From Ignavibacteria bacterium (lineage in GTDB: Bacteria > Bacteroidota > Ignavibacteria > Tepidaquicellales > Tepidaquicellaceae), in the NCBI GenBank assembly GCA_016788375.1, contig JAEUSI010000019.1, forward strand, positions 1 to 34,816: a stretch of DNA of 34,816 bases, in the 5' to 3' direction. Shown here piece after piece: positions 1-7,858 of the stretch (positions are counted from its first letter, which is position 1; every line of letters starts with the position of its first letter). Below the pieces are notes generated by a model. It saw only the letters and a list, made by a program, of their open reading frames with translations. It ran no database searches and was not told the origin of the DNA. The position numbers and the translations under genes were made by a program.

Positions 1-32
1 TAAATTATTTAAATTAAACAAAAAAATAGTTT

Positions 33-452
33 ATGCAAAACAATGAAAGTATAAATTCATCATCAGCTCCTGAACCGGTGGGACTGTATCCTCACGCAGT
101 AAAAGCCGGAAACTTACTTTTCCTTTCCGGGGTCGGACCCCGGGAAAGAGGATCTAAGAAAATTCCTGGAGTAGAACTGGATGAAAGTGGGAATATTCTG
201 TCATATGATATTGCAGAGCAATGTCATTCGGTATTCAGGAATATAAAGTACATACTTGAAGATGCCGGATCAGACTGGAATAAACTTGTTGATGTAACAG
301 TATTTCTGACGAATATGAAAAGTGATTTTGAAGTTTACAATAAAATATATACCGAATATTTCAAAGACAATCAGCCCTGCAGAACAACAATAGAGGTTAA
401 GTCTCTTCCAACTCCTATTGCAATTGAACTGAAATGCATTGCTGTACTTTAA
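33..452 (+). CDS. RidA family protein, 2-aminomuconate deaminase-like
   Basis: A 139-residue member of the RidA/YjgF/UK114 family, trimeric cytosolic proteins that hydrolyse reactive enamines/imines or, in one branch, deaminate 2-aminomuconate in tryptophan/3-hydroxyanthranilate breakdown. The sequence shows the family C-terminal signature with the carboxylate-binding Arg (CRTTIEV, Arg117) and Glu121, followed by LPTPIAIELKCIAV. The stretch LSGVGPRERGSKKIPGVELD (about 32-50) has an insertion that I associate with the aminomuconate-deaminase-like branch rather than with classical RidA; that assignment is from memory of the family. The ATG has no clear Shine-Dalgarno sequence, only an A/T-rich leader. 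Only 18 nt separate it from the next gene, so the two are probably one transcript. Whatever precedes it is outside the window, so the pathway cannot be read from context. Family call firm, substrate tentative. Confidence 0.85.
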   Translation: MQNNESINSSSAPEPVGLYPHAVKAGNLLFLSGVGPRERGSKKIPGVELDESGNILSYDIAEQCHSVFRNIKYILEDAGSDWNKLVDVTVFLTNMKSDFEVYNKIYTEYFKDNQPCRTTIEVKSLPTPIAIELKCIAVL

Positions 453-470
453 ACTTAAATTATTTTTAAA

Positions 471-791
471 ATGGGGATAATAGTCATTACCTGTTTCAAA
501 CCGAAACAGAATATGGATTCAGAACTTCTTGATGTTATAAGAGATCATATGCCTGTACTCAGAAAAGAAGGTCTGGTTACTGATCGAGAGTGTATCGTAA
601 TGAAATCAAAAAACGGAAACATCATTGAAGTTTTCGAATGGAAATCTAATGATGCGATTAATGATGCGCATAAAAATAAAAATGTGCTTCTGTTATGGGA
701 AAGATTTGAAAAAGTATGTGACTATCAGAGTTTATCCTGTATTGAAGAATCGAAATTATTATTCCCCGGATTTGAACCGGTAAACATCTGA
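471..791 (+). CDS. Small ABM-like (dimeric alpha/beta-barrel) protein
   Basis: A 106-residue cytosolic protein without signal peptide or membrane segment. The pattern of an N-terminal beta-strand (IIVITCFKPK), a helix rich in charged residues (about 17-33), a central strand pair ending EVFEWKS (53-59), and a second helix (about 61-82) resembles the antibiotic-biosynthesis-monooxygenase/EthD-type dimeric ferredoxin-like fold. No catalytic residue can be named. It lies 18 nt behind the RidA-like gene and directly in front of a strong terminator, so it is probably the last gene of that transcript and may act on the same metabolite. Function unassigned; the fold call is inferred from strand/helix order and the FEW motif. 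Confidence 0.6.
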   Translation: MGIIVITCFKPKQNMDSELLDVIRDHMPVLRKEGLVTDRECIVMKSKNGNIIEVFEWKSNDAINDAHKNKNVLLLWERFEKVCDYQSLSCIEESKLLFPGFEPVNI

Positions 792-824
792 AAGCTGAAA
801 TAATTTTATCAAGTATAAACACTT

Positions 825-853
825 AAACCGGAAAATACTTTTCCGGTTTTTTT
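825..853 (+). terminator. Rho-independent terminator of the RidA/ABM unit
   Basis: A perfect 11-bp stem (AAACCGGAAAA / TTTTCCGGTTT, 825-835 with 839-849) with a 3-nt TAC loop runs into a T tract to 853. It sits 34 nt after the stop of the ABM-like gene and separates it from the ATP-grasp operon. Confidence 0.9.
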
Positions 854-905
854 ATTTATGCCAACGTTAAAATTATTTTTACAGGATGTAATTTCATCAG
901 ACTTA

Positions 906-933
906 TTGACAATAATAATTATAATGTTATATT
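906..933 (+). promoter_or_regulatory. Sigma70-like promoter of the ATP-grasp/KamA operon
   Basis: A perfect TTGACA (906-911) is followed after 16 nt by TATATT (928-933), five of six matches to TATAAT. Transcription would start near 940, giving a leader of about 25 nt before the TTG start at 966, which supports that start. The assignment rests on consensus match alone. Confidence 0.6.
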
Positions 934-965
934 AGCAAAAATTATTTTAAACAAAATCTGTTTTT

Positions 966-2087
966 TTGAAATTAGCATTAACATTTAATATTAAAAAAGA
1001 AGACAGCAGCAGTTTGTCCGGGGAATTTCTTTCAGAAGAAAAAACGGAATCTCCTGCTTCCAGAAGTAATTTCAAAAAATATCTTAATGAAAATCTTATC
1101 CGGAATTACCCGGAAAGAATAGACGATACTTTTGCCGAGTGGGATTCAGAAGAGACTATTGAAGCCGTAAAATCTGCTCTGGCAGCCGGAGGACACGAAG
1201 TAACAGAAATTGAATGTGACAGGGATGCTTATGAAAAACTAAAAGCTTTGAATCCGGAATTTGTTTTCAACGTTGCAGAAGGATTCAGCGGTTCATCAAG
1301 AGAATCTCAGATCCCGTCGATGCTGGAAATGCTGAATATACCGTTTACCGGAAGTGATTCTGTAACTATAGGAATTTGTCATGACAAATCCAGGTGCAAG
1401 GAAATATTATCTTATTATAAAATACCTAACTCAAAGTTTTTCATTACTGACGCCATTCATAAAATCAGCGAAAAAATTTCATATCCTAAATTTGTTAAAC
1501 CTCTTCACGAAGGTTCTTCAAAGGGTATTTATAATTCTTCGCTTGTAAGAAATGCAACCGAGCTCAGAAACGAGATTCAAAGAATAAAAGAATGTTATAA
1601 TCAGCCTTCGCTTGTTGAAGATTATCTGGACGGGAAAGAATTTACCGTGGCAATGCTCGGAAATGGTGATGATATCAGAGTTTTGCCTTTGGTTGAGATA
1701 AATCTGGAATCAGTTCCTGAAGGTTTCAATAAAATATATTCTTATGAGGTAAAATGGTTTTTTGATACAAGGGAGAATAAACTTGATATATTCAGGTGTC
1801 CCGCTGAAATAGATCAGGAATTATACAGGAAGATCGAAGAAATATGTAAAGCAGCATACAGAGTTTTAAGAATACGAGACTGGGCGAGAATTGATGTAAG
1901 GCTTGACGGCAGCAATAATCCCAATATAGTGGAAATAAATCCGTTGCCCGGTATACTTCCTGATCCCGCCGATAACTCATGTTTCCCGAAAGCTGCCAGA
2001 GAATCGGGATTGGATTACAACTCAATGATAAACGCTGTGCTTGGCTGCGCAGTTGAAAGAGAAAAAATTAATAAAATTAAAATATGA
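966..2087 (+). CDS. ATP-grasp ligase, D-Ala-D-Ala-ligase-like (first of pair)
   Basis: A 373-residue ATP-grasp enzyme of the D-alanine-D-alanine ligase type, expected to make an acyl-phosphate from a carboxylate and couple it to an amine. Visible features: N-terminal Rossmann-like strand KLALTFNI; FNVAEG (101-106); IPFTGSD (125-131) with the DK pair at 140-141; the ATP-binding loop FVKPLHEGSSKG (176-187); LVED (216-219) for adenine contact; WARIDVRLD (306-314); and the metal-binding VEINPLPG (322-329). Start is TTG: no in-frame ATG lies nearby, the first beta-strand begins immediately, and a promoter fits just upstream. An acidic insertion (about 10-60) separates the first strand from the domain. 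It overlaps the next gene by 4 nt (ATGA). The neighbouring aminomutase and absence of cell-wall genes argue against a role as housekeeping Ddl. Substrate unknown. Confidence 0.85.
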   Translation: MKLALTFNIKKEDSSSLSGEFLSEEKTESPASRSNFKKYLNENLIRNYPERIDDTFAEWDSEETIEAVKSALAAGGHEVTEIECDRDAYEKLKALNPEFVFNVAEGFSGSSRESQIPSMLEMLNIPFTGSDSVTIGICHDKSRCKEILSYYKIPNSKFFITDAIHKISEKISYPKFVKPLHEGSSKGIYNSSLVRNATELRNEIQRIKECYNQPSLVEDYLDGKEFTVAMLGNGDDIRVLPLVEINLESVPEGFNKIYSYEVKWFFDTRENKLDIFRCPAEIDQELYRKIEEICKAAYRVLRIRDWARIDVRLDGSNNPNIVEINPLPGILPDPADNSCFPKAARESGLDYNSMINAVLGCAVEREKINKIKI

Positions 2088-3175
2088 AAATCAGTATAAT
2101 ATATAACGATCCGACTCAGTATGCTACCGGAAGAATTTATGATGACGGAGTAACCGATATAGATAAAATTTCAGAACCCGTGGATATGAGCGAATATGGA
2201 GTGCTTGACGAGCTTAGGTCAGTTCAGCGTGCTTTGAAACCGACAGGTCATGACACAAAAATTTTTCCTGTAGCAATAGATATTTATAAGCTTATAGATG
2301 AGCTGAGAAACAACAAACCTGATCTGATTTTCAATCTGTGCGAATCACTTGACGGAGATCCGACTCAGGAGATGAATATTGCTTCGTTGTTTGAAATTTT
2401 AAAAATTCCTTATACCGGATCAAGAGCTTTGACGCTGGGACTTGCTCTTAATAAAAGAAGAGTCAAGGAAATTCTGAATTATTATGACATTCCGACAGCC
2501 CCACATTATGTATGCAGGAATCCGGCTGAGTTTAACAGCAACGGATACTCTAAACTAAAGGATAAATTTCCCCTGATAGTAAAACCGTCCCGTGAAGATG
2601 CAAGCATCGGAATAGAAAATAAGTCAATTGTTTACAATGATTCGGAGCTTAAAAGCAGAATTGAATATATACTTGACGAGTTCAGGCAGCCTGCACTTGT
2701 CGAACAGTTTATTGACGGCAGGGAAATAAATGTCAGTGTTGTCGGCAATGTTAAGAATGATGAAAATGATTTAACGGTTTTTCCGATTTCCGAAATTGAT
2801 TTCAGCAATCTGCCTTCGGAATATCCGAAAATTGTCAGTTATAACAGCAAATGGATGTATAAGACCGTTGAATTTGCCGGGACAAAAGCAGTTTGTCCTG
2901 CCGAGAATCTTTCTCCGGAGCTTGAAAGAAAAATTAAAGAAACGGCAAAAAAAGTTTACAGGATTATAGGAGCATCGGATTATGCAAGAGTTGATTTCAG
3001 AGTAAAAGATGATATTCCTTATGTACTAGAGATGAATCCGAATCCGGATATATCATCGGATGCAGACGAAGATACCGGATTTACAAGAAGCGGCAAGGCA
3101 TACGGATGGAGTTATGAAGAACTGATTCAGAAAATTATAGGATTTGCATCCGAAAGGTGGAATATAAAATTTTAA
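2084..3175 (+). CDS. ATP-grasp ligase, D-Ala-D-Ala-ligase-like (second of pair)
   Basis: A 363-residue ATP-grasp ligase, a diverged relative of the preceding gene product. Shared landmarks: FNLCESLDGD (83-92), IPYTGS (108-113), the ATP loop IVKPSREDASIGI (165-177), LVEQFIDGREI (205-215), YARVDFRV (300-307) and the metal-binding LEMNPNPDIS (315-324). It differs from its neighbour where the first has DK: here NK (123-124), and its GSS-type loop reads EDAS. Such differences could mean another substrate or a paired role. Translation is coupled to the upstream gene through the ATGA overlap. The 31-nt gap to the GNAT gene suggests one operon. It could act on the same compound in the opposite order, or the two may form a heterodimer; neither can be decided from sequence. 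Confidence 0.85.
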   Translation: MKISIIYNDPTQYATGRIYDDGVTDIDKISEPVDMSEYGVLDELRSVQRALKPTGHDTKIFPVAIDIYKLIDELRNNKPDLIFNLCESLDGDPTQEMNIASLFEILKIPYTGSRALTLGLALNKRRVKEILNYYDIPTAPHYVCRNPAEFNSNGYSKLKDKFPLIVKPSREDASIGIENKSIVYNDSELKSRIEYILDEFRQPALVEQFIDGREINVSVVGNVKNDENDLTVFPISEIDFSNLPSEYPKIVSYNSKWMYKTVEFAGTKAVCPAENLSPELERKIKETAKKVYRIIGASDYARVDFRVKDDIPYVLEMNPNPDISSDADEDTGFTRSGKAYGWSYEELIQKIIGFASERWNIKF

Positions 3176-3206
3176 TTCAAGTATTACGGTCGATTTAAAT
3201 TGGCTT

Positions 3207-3674
3207 ATGATAAGAAATTTAATTAAAGAAGACAGGGAAAAGATAAAAAAAATATTAATTGAAACTAATAATTTTACCGGGGATGAAATCAATATTGCAT
3301 TAGAGCTTATTGATATTTATATAAAGGACAAAGAGCAGAAGGATTATGAAATATTTGTTGATGAAAAGGAAGGAGAAGTTCTTGGTTACATCTGTATTGG
3401 ACCCAGGCCGTTGACAGAAGGTACTTATGATCTTTACTGGATAGCGGTAAATCCGGAAATTCAGTCAAAGGGAATAGGAAGTTCGCTGATAAAATTCATG
3501 GAAGAACATCTGAAAAGAAAAAACGGAAGGCTTATACTGATAGAAACAAGCGGGAAAGAAAGTTATAAAAAAGAAAGAAAGTTTTACGAAAAAAATTCTT
3601 ATAATGAGCTGGTTAATATAAAAGATTTTTATAAAGTAAATGATTCGCTCGTAATTTACGGAAAATATATTTAA
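3207..3674 (+). CDS. GNAT family N-acetyltransferase
   Basis: A 155-residue single-domain GNAT acetyltransferase, expected to transfer an acetyl group from acetyl-CoA to an amine. The acetyl-CoA pyrophosphate loop is seen as QSKGIGS (86-92) after strand LYWIAVNPE (77-85), with ICIGPRPLTEGTYDLYW forming the substrate side of the sheet, and FYEKNSY (127-133) the usual end of motif B. It is half the length of typical beta-lysine acetyltransferase AblB, so it is not simply that enzyme. Its place between two peptide-bond-type ligases and a lysine 2,3-aminomutase suggests that it acetylates the amino-acid product or its conjugate; this is inference from context. Likely co-transcribed with both flanks (31 and 42 nt gaps). 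Confidence 0.85.
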   Translation: MIRNLIKEDREKIKKILIETNNFTGDEINIALELIDIYIKDKEQKDYEIFVDEKEGEVLGYICIGPRPLTEGTYDLYWIAVNPEIQSKGIGSSLIKFMEEHLKRKNGRLILIETSGKESYKKERKFYEKNSYNELVNIKDFYKVNDSLVIYGKYI

Positions 3675-3716
3675 AGTTTTAAACATTATTTACTAATTAT
3701 ACAGGAGTAATAATTT

Positions 3717-4877
3717 ATGGAACTGTGGCAGGAAATGATAAGAAACAGTGTGAGCACTGTAGATCATCTTGTACAAAAGTTCAATATAGAAAAGGAAGTA
3801 GCGCAGAAACTCGACGAGTTTTTTCAGGCGAGGATCAATCCTTATTATTTATCTCTCATAAAATTTCCCGGTGATCCGATATGGCTGCAGTGTGTTCCGG
3901 ATATAAAGGAACTCGAAGACATTGATGCAGAGGATGATCCTCTTCATGAAGATGACATGAGTCCTGTTCCGAATATTACACACCGTTATCCGGACAGGGC
4001 ATTATTTCTTGTAACTTCACAATGCGGTTTGTACTGCAGATTCTGCACAAGAAAGAGAAAAGTAGGAGATCAGTCGAAAATTTCAATGAGGACTCTTGAA
4101 TCAGCTTTTAATTATCTGGAGCAGCACACGGAAATAAGCGATGTAATTTTATCCGGGGGTGATCCGCTAATGCTGACAGACATGATGCTGGAAAAAATAT
4201 TAATCAGATTAAGACAGATAAAACATATACAGGTAATAAGGCTTGGAACAAAAATGCCGTGTGTGCTTCCGCACAGAATTACTCCGCAGTTGACAGATAT
4301 GCTTAAAAAATATCATCCCATTTATGTAAATACTCATTTTAATCATCCCTGGGAAATAACTGATGAAAGCAAAAAAGCATGCGGAATGCTGGCTGATGCG
4401 GGAATTCCTGTCGGTAATCAGTGTGTATTAATGAAAGGTGTAAATGATAACGCCGAAACCATGAAGCAGCTTATGAAAGGACTTCTGGCTATGAGAGTAA
4501 GACCTTATTATATTTATATGGCTGATTTAACCAAGGGAGCAAACCATTTCAGAACGCCAATAAAAACAGGATTAGATATAATGGATAAATTACGCGGACA
4601 TATATCAGGTCTTGCAGTTCCGCAGTTTGTAATTGACGCACCAGGAGGGGGCGGAAAAATTCCGTTGCTTCCGAACTATGTCATTTCACATGACGAAAAT
4701 AAAATAGTTTTGAGAAATTTTGAGTATAACATTTATGAATATCCCGAAGCTCGTGATAAGTCTCAGATAACCGATGAAAACATGTTTATGCGAAAAGCAC
4801 CAAGGAGAAGGAAAACCCTTCTCACCAAAAAAGAAAGAATTAAAAAAATTAAAGTACCGGTTGTTCAGAACAGTTAG
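3717..4877 (+). CDS. kamA: Lysine 2,3-aminomutase family radical SAM/PLP enzyme
   Basis: A 386-residue radical S-adenosylmethionine enzyme that should convert L-alpha-lysine to L-beta-lysine using a [4Fe-4S] cluster and pyridoxal phosphate. Seen: cluster motif CGLYCRFC (Cys103, 107, 110), GGDP (147-150) for SAM, and PGGGGKIPL with the PLP lysine at 314. The two aspartates that in Clostridium subterminale KamA bind the substrate epsilon-amino group (Asp293, Asp330) appear conserved as Asp270 (MADLTKG) and Asp307 (VIDAPGGG), favouring lysine over glutamate. The protein is slightly shorter than the clostridial enzyme (about 416) and carries a strongly basic tail (360-379). AGGAG at 3703-3707 lies 9 nt before the ATG. 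Last gene of the four-gene operon. Alternative: an EpmB-type EF-P modifier, but no epmA or efp is nearby. Confidence 0.88.
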   Translation: MELWQEMIRNSVSTVDHLVQKFNIEKEVAQKLDEFFQARINPYYLSLIKFPGDPIWLQCVPDIKELEDIDAEDDPLHEDDMSPVPNITHRYPDRALFLVTSQCGLYCRFCTRKRKVGDQSKISMRTLESAFNYLEQHTEISDVILSGGDPLMLTDMMLEKILIRLRQIKHIQVIRLGTKMPCVLPHRITPQLTDMLKKYHPIYVNTHFNHPWEITDESKKACGMLADAGIPVGNQCVLMKGVNDNAETMKQLMKGLLAMRVRPYYIYMADLTKGANHFRTPIKTGLDIMDKLRGHISGLAVPQFVIDAPGGGGKIPLLPNYVISHDENKIVLRNFEYNIYEYPEARDKSQITDENMFMRKAPRRRKTLLTKKERIKKIKVPVVQNS

Positions 4878-4899
4878 TTTAGCACATTTTATTTTTTAT

Positions 4900-4935
4900 A
4901 AAAGCCTGTTAAAATTATTTATCAGGCTTTTTTTT
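4900..4935 (+). terminator. Rho-independent terminator after kamA-like gene
   Basis: AAAAGCCTG (4900-4908) pairs perfectly with CAGGCTTTT (4923-4931) around an A/T-rich loop, followed by continued T to 4935. It lies 22 nt after the stop and closes the ATP-grasp/GNAT/KamA operon. Confidence 0.85.
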
Positions 4936-5036
4936 GTAATTACCATTTTATTGATTATTGATTAAATTTTTTTAAACCAGATTTCACGAATTAAAAAGTT
5001 TTTCAAGTAAAAACTTGCTAAATGAAAGGAGAAAAA

Positions 5037-7616
5037 ATGAACAAGAGCTTTTATAAAATCGTTTTTCCAGTTTTTATTTTCATTATTTTTTTTGTGTATG
5101 ATGCTAATGCACAAATGTTCTGGAATCAGGCATGCAATTTTACCGGAGGGACAGATTCTTCGCATGTATCTGTCAGAGACGACGCAACATTAGATATTAC
5201 CGGAAGTTTTACAATGGAGGCATGGGTTAATCCTTCAAATGTTGCAAGTCCCTCTTTTCAGATAATAATGCAGAAAAGAAATACCGGAGCCAACGGATAT
5301 ACACTGTATCTGTCAAACGGTAAAATTGCCATAAGAACAGGATCATCTACAAGGCTCACAGGGTCTGCGGTAATTCCGAATAATGCGTGGACTCATATAG
5401 CTGGTACATATAATTCAGCAACAAATACTTTCACCACATATGTAAACGGATTTTTTGATACATCGAGTGTTGTTGCGGGGGCTGCGCCTGTTGCAAATAC
5501 CGATTCACTCTGGATCGGCAAAGGATCTAACAGTCCTTTTGCCGGACAATTGGATGAAGTAAGAATATGGAACAGGGTTTTAAGTTTAACAGAACTGGAT
5601 AAATTTATGCATACATCGCTTGGGTCAAACACCGGACCATACAGCGGACTGGTATTGTCTCTTACGTTTCAGGATAATGATGCCAACGGTGTTGATTTTT
5701 TAGTTTCTGATTTGTCTGAAACCGGAAATGACGGGATCAACAGAGGTGTTACTGCTTTTGATATGAGTAACAGACCTCTGCAGACAATACAAATGAATGA
5801 TTGTATAGAGCTGGACGGATCTGCGGATTATCTTACCGGTCCGGATAATGCTTATGTGAGTCCGACAACACAATTAACTTTATCTGCATGGATATATATG
5901 CGTTCATACGCAAATTCAATAATTATACATAAAGGCGGAGCATCCGGAGGTGCATCTACCAATTACAGACTTTCGGTAGTCGGCAGAAAACTATCTGCCG
6001 GAATAAACGGAAATTTTAATTTTTTGACAAATGACACTTTACCTCTTCACAGATGGACTTATGTTACATTTACTTATCTTGCATCACTCGGCGCTTATCA
6101 GTTTCACATCAACGGAATTCTTGTAAAACAGGGTACTAATTCCTTAGGTAATATTACAGACGGAACGGATTCACTTTATATAGGCGGTTCTGCATCATTG
6201 ATAAACTTTGACGGATATATAGATGAAGTAAGGATTATTCCTGATGTAAAATTTACAGAGACAATAAATCAGTTTATGTTCAAATCAATTGATTTGTCAA
6301 ACGGCGGAACAGGTAATTACGCTATTTATAATTTTGACGGTTATGCACATAATAACGGAGGTAATGTCATTCCGATTCTGAGATTTAACGGCGACGGATC
6401 CGAATTCGCTCACTGCGGATCCGTGAATGACCAGCCTCAATCTCCTATGAACAGATCGGACAATCTGAATTTCCAGTCCGGTTTTCAGCAGAAATATTCG
6501 GGTAAGAGAATTCCGGCTTCAGGAAATTCCGGATCTGTAACGGATTCTCTGAATATTTTACTGAATGAATCAATATCAGACTTAAATGTATTTGTAACTC
6601 TGAATCATAATGAAGAACATGAGCTTGAGATAAGTCTGATCGGACCGGGCGGAACAGTTGTTCAGTTATATAATAATAACAGAGTCATCACCAATGCAGA
6701 TCATGTTACGACGATTTTTGATGATAATGCTGACAGTTCAATTGTAAATTTTAGATATATCTCTTTTTCACCGAGTATTAAACCTTACCAGAATATAAAT
6801 TCTGTTTTTGGAGGAAGTAATTCTCAGGGTATGTGGAGATTAGTAATTCGGGACATTGCAAGCTCTTCGGTCAGCGATACAGGGATTCTTTACGGCTGGG
6901 GAATTCAATTTAATAACAATACAACAAAACCATATCTATTAAACGCAAATGCACTGATTCAGGGTTTTTATAATCCGGCATCAAATACGATGATACGCGA
7001 TACAATGAGATTTTATTTAAGAAATGTAGAGTTTCCATACGGAATCTATGATTCAGTAAAATCTTATTTAACAAATTCAGGATTTTCACAGATAAATTTT
7101 TCAAATGTTGCTAGCGGAAACGGTTATTATCTGCAGCTGAAACACAGAAACTCCATCGAAACCTGGAACAGCGAAGCTGTATATTATGATCCTTTGACAT
7201 TTCAGTCCGAGTATAATTTTAAAAGTTCGAATTTAAAAGCATACGGAGGCAATGAACTGCTTGTAGATTTGTTTCCTTTATCTTTTGCAATAATCAGCGG
7301 AGATGTTGATCAGGACGGAATTGTAGATGCATCGGATCTCAGCACAGTTGAAAACGATGCTTCGATTTCATTAAGCGGATATGTTAAATCCGACGTAACC
7401 GGTGATGATTACGTTGACGGCAGCGATATAAGCCTTGTGGAAAATAACTTATCCCTTGAAAAAGCAGTGCCGCCGGGCGCACTTGCTCCGGTGAATTCTG
7501 ATTCTGAAGAAAATACTGAGGTTAACAATACATATTCAGACCCTGGAATTAATACATCATTAAATAACGGAAACAGCAGTTTGATTAAATATAAGAGAGC
7601 AGATTCAGAAAAGTAA
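5037..7616 (+). CDS. Secreted LamG-LamG-P-domain-dockerin protein
   Basis: An 859-residue exported protein. Signal peptide at 1-24 (hydrophobic FPVFIFIIFFVY, then DANA before Q). Two LamG/concanavalin A-like jelly-roll domains follow (about 30-185 and 253-410), each ending with the family motif LDEVRIWNRVL or IDEVRII. A P/proprotein-convertase beta-sandwich domain spans about 485-630 (SDLNVFVTLNHNEEHELEISL and GILYGWGIQF regions). Near the C-terminus (about 755-805) two dockerin/EF-hand-like calcium loops occur, GDVDQDGIVDASDL and SDVTGDDYVDGSDI. ATG 5037 is chosen over the in-frame ATG at 5022 because the latter lies on the Shine-Dalgarno AAAGGAG (5025-5031). There is no T9SS sorting domain at the end, unlike other secreted proteins here; the last 45 residues are Asn/Ser-rich. 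Likely binds glycans or adhesion partners; no protease domain is present. Confidence 0.85.
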   Translation: MNKSFYKIVFPVFIFIIFFVYDANAQMFWNQACNFTGGTDSSHVSVRDDATLDITGSFTMEAWVNPSNVASPSFQIIMQKRNTGANGYTLYLSNGKIAIRTGSSTRLTGSAVIPNNAWTHIAGTYNSATNTFTTYVNGFFDTSSVVAGAAPVANTDSLWIGKGSNSPFAGQLDEVRIWNRVLSLTELDKFMHTSLGSNTGPYSGLVLSLTFQDNDANGVDFLVSDLSETGNDGINRGVTAFDMSNRPLQTIQMNDCIELDGSADYLTGPDNAYVSPTTQLTLSAWIYMRSYANSIIIHKGGASGGASTNYRLSVVGRKLSAGINGNFNFLTNDTLPLHRWTYVTFTYLASLGAYQFHINGILVKQGTNSLGNITDGTDSLYIGGSASLINFDGYIDEVRIIPDVKFTETINQFMFKSIDLSNGGTGNYAIYNFDGYAHNNGGNVIPILRFNGDGSEFAHCGSVNDQPQSPMNRSDNLNFQSGFQQKYSGKRIPASGNSGSVTDSLNILLNESISDLNVFVTLNHNEEHELEISLIGPGGTVVQLYNNNRVITNADHVTTIFDDNADSSIVNFRYISFSPSIKPYQNINSVFGGSNSQGMWRLVIRDIASSSVSDTGILYGWGIQFNNNTTKPYLLNANALIQGFYNPASNTMIRDTMRFYLRNVEFPYGIYDSVKSYLTNSGFSQINFSNVASGNGYYLQLKHRNSIETWNSEAVYYDPLTFQSEYNFKSSNLKAYGGNELLVDLFPLSFAIISGDVDQDGIVDASDLSTVENDASISLSGYVKSDVTGDDYVDGSDISLVENNLSLEKAVPPGALAPVNSDSEENTEVNNTYSDPGINTSLNNGNSSLIKYKRADSEK

Positions 7617-7638
7617 TCAGATTTAATCCAGAGAATTT

Positions 7639-7674
7639 AAAAGCGATACAGTATAAACAGCTGTATCGCTTTTT
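7639..7674 (+). terminator. Rho-independent terminator after LamG/dockerin gene
   Basis: A perfect 13-bp stem (7639-7651 with 7661-7673, core AAGCGATACAG / CTGTATCGCTT) with a 9-nt loop and a terminal TTTTT. It lies 23 nt beyond the stop codon. Confidence 0.92.
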
Positions 7675-7736
7675 CTATATTCTGAATGAAACCTTTTTAA
7701 CAGGATAAAGTCATAAGAAATAAAAGGGACAATTTA

Positions 7737-7820
7737 ATGACAGAAGTATTAATAATTGCAGTAACTTTTATAATAGTTTTAATCTTAGCTGTTAAAAAAT
7801 CCAAATTTTACAATAATTGA
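7737..7820 (+). CDS. 27-residue single-span membrane peptide
   Basis: A short open frame, ATG 7737 to TGA 7818-7820. Translation starts MTEVLIIAVTFIIVLILAVKK and ends SKFYNN: one hydrophobic span (4-19) followed by a positive cluster, as in small inner-membrane proteins. A purine-rich AAAAGGGA precedes the ATG at Shine-Dalgarno distance. It lies between a terminator and the DUF6249-like gene (38 nt downstream), so it is probably the first cistron of the envelope-stress cluster. Too short for homology judgement by eye; it could be a chance frame in A/T-rich sequence, but ribosome-binding site, topology and position all agree. Confidence 0.5.
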   Translation: MTEVLIIAVTFIIVLILAVKKSKFYNN

Positions 7821-7858
7821 TAAACTAAATCCGCATAAGCGGAAAAGGAGAAACAAAA

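Noticed and set aside
33-791. RidA and ABM-like pair as part of the ATP-grasp/KamA operon
   Set aside because: A strong terminator at 825-853 and a separate promoter at 906-933 divide them.
4774-4965. 63-codon frame overlapping the end of the KamA-like gene
   Set aside because: It is out of frame with KamA and runs across the terminator; no independent evidence.
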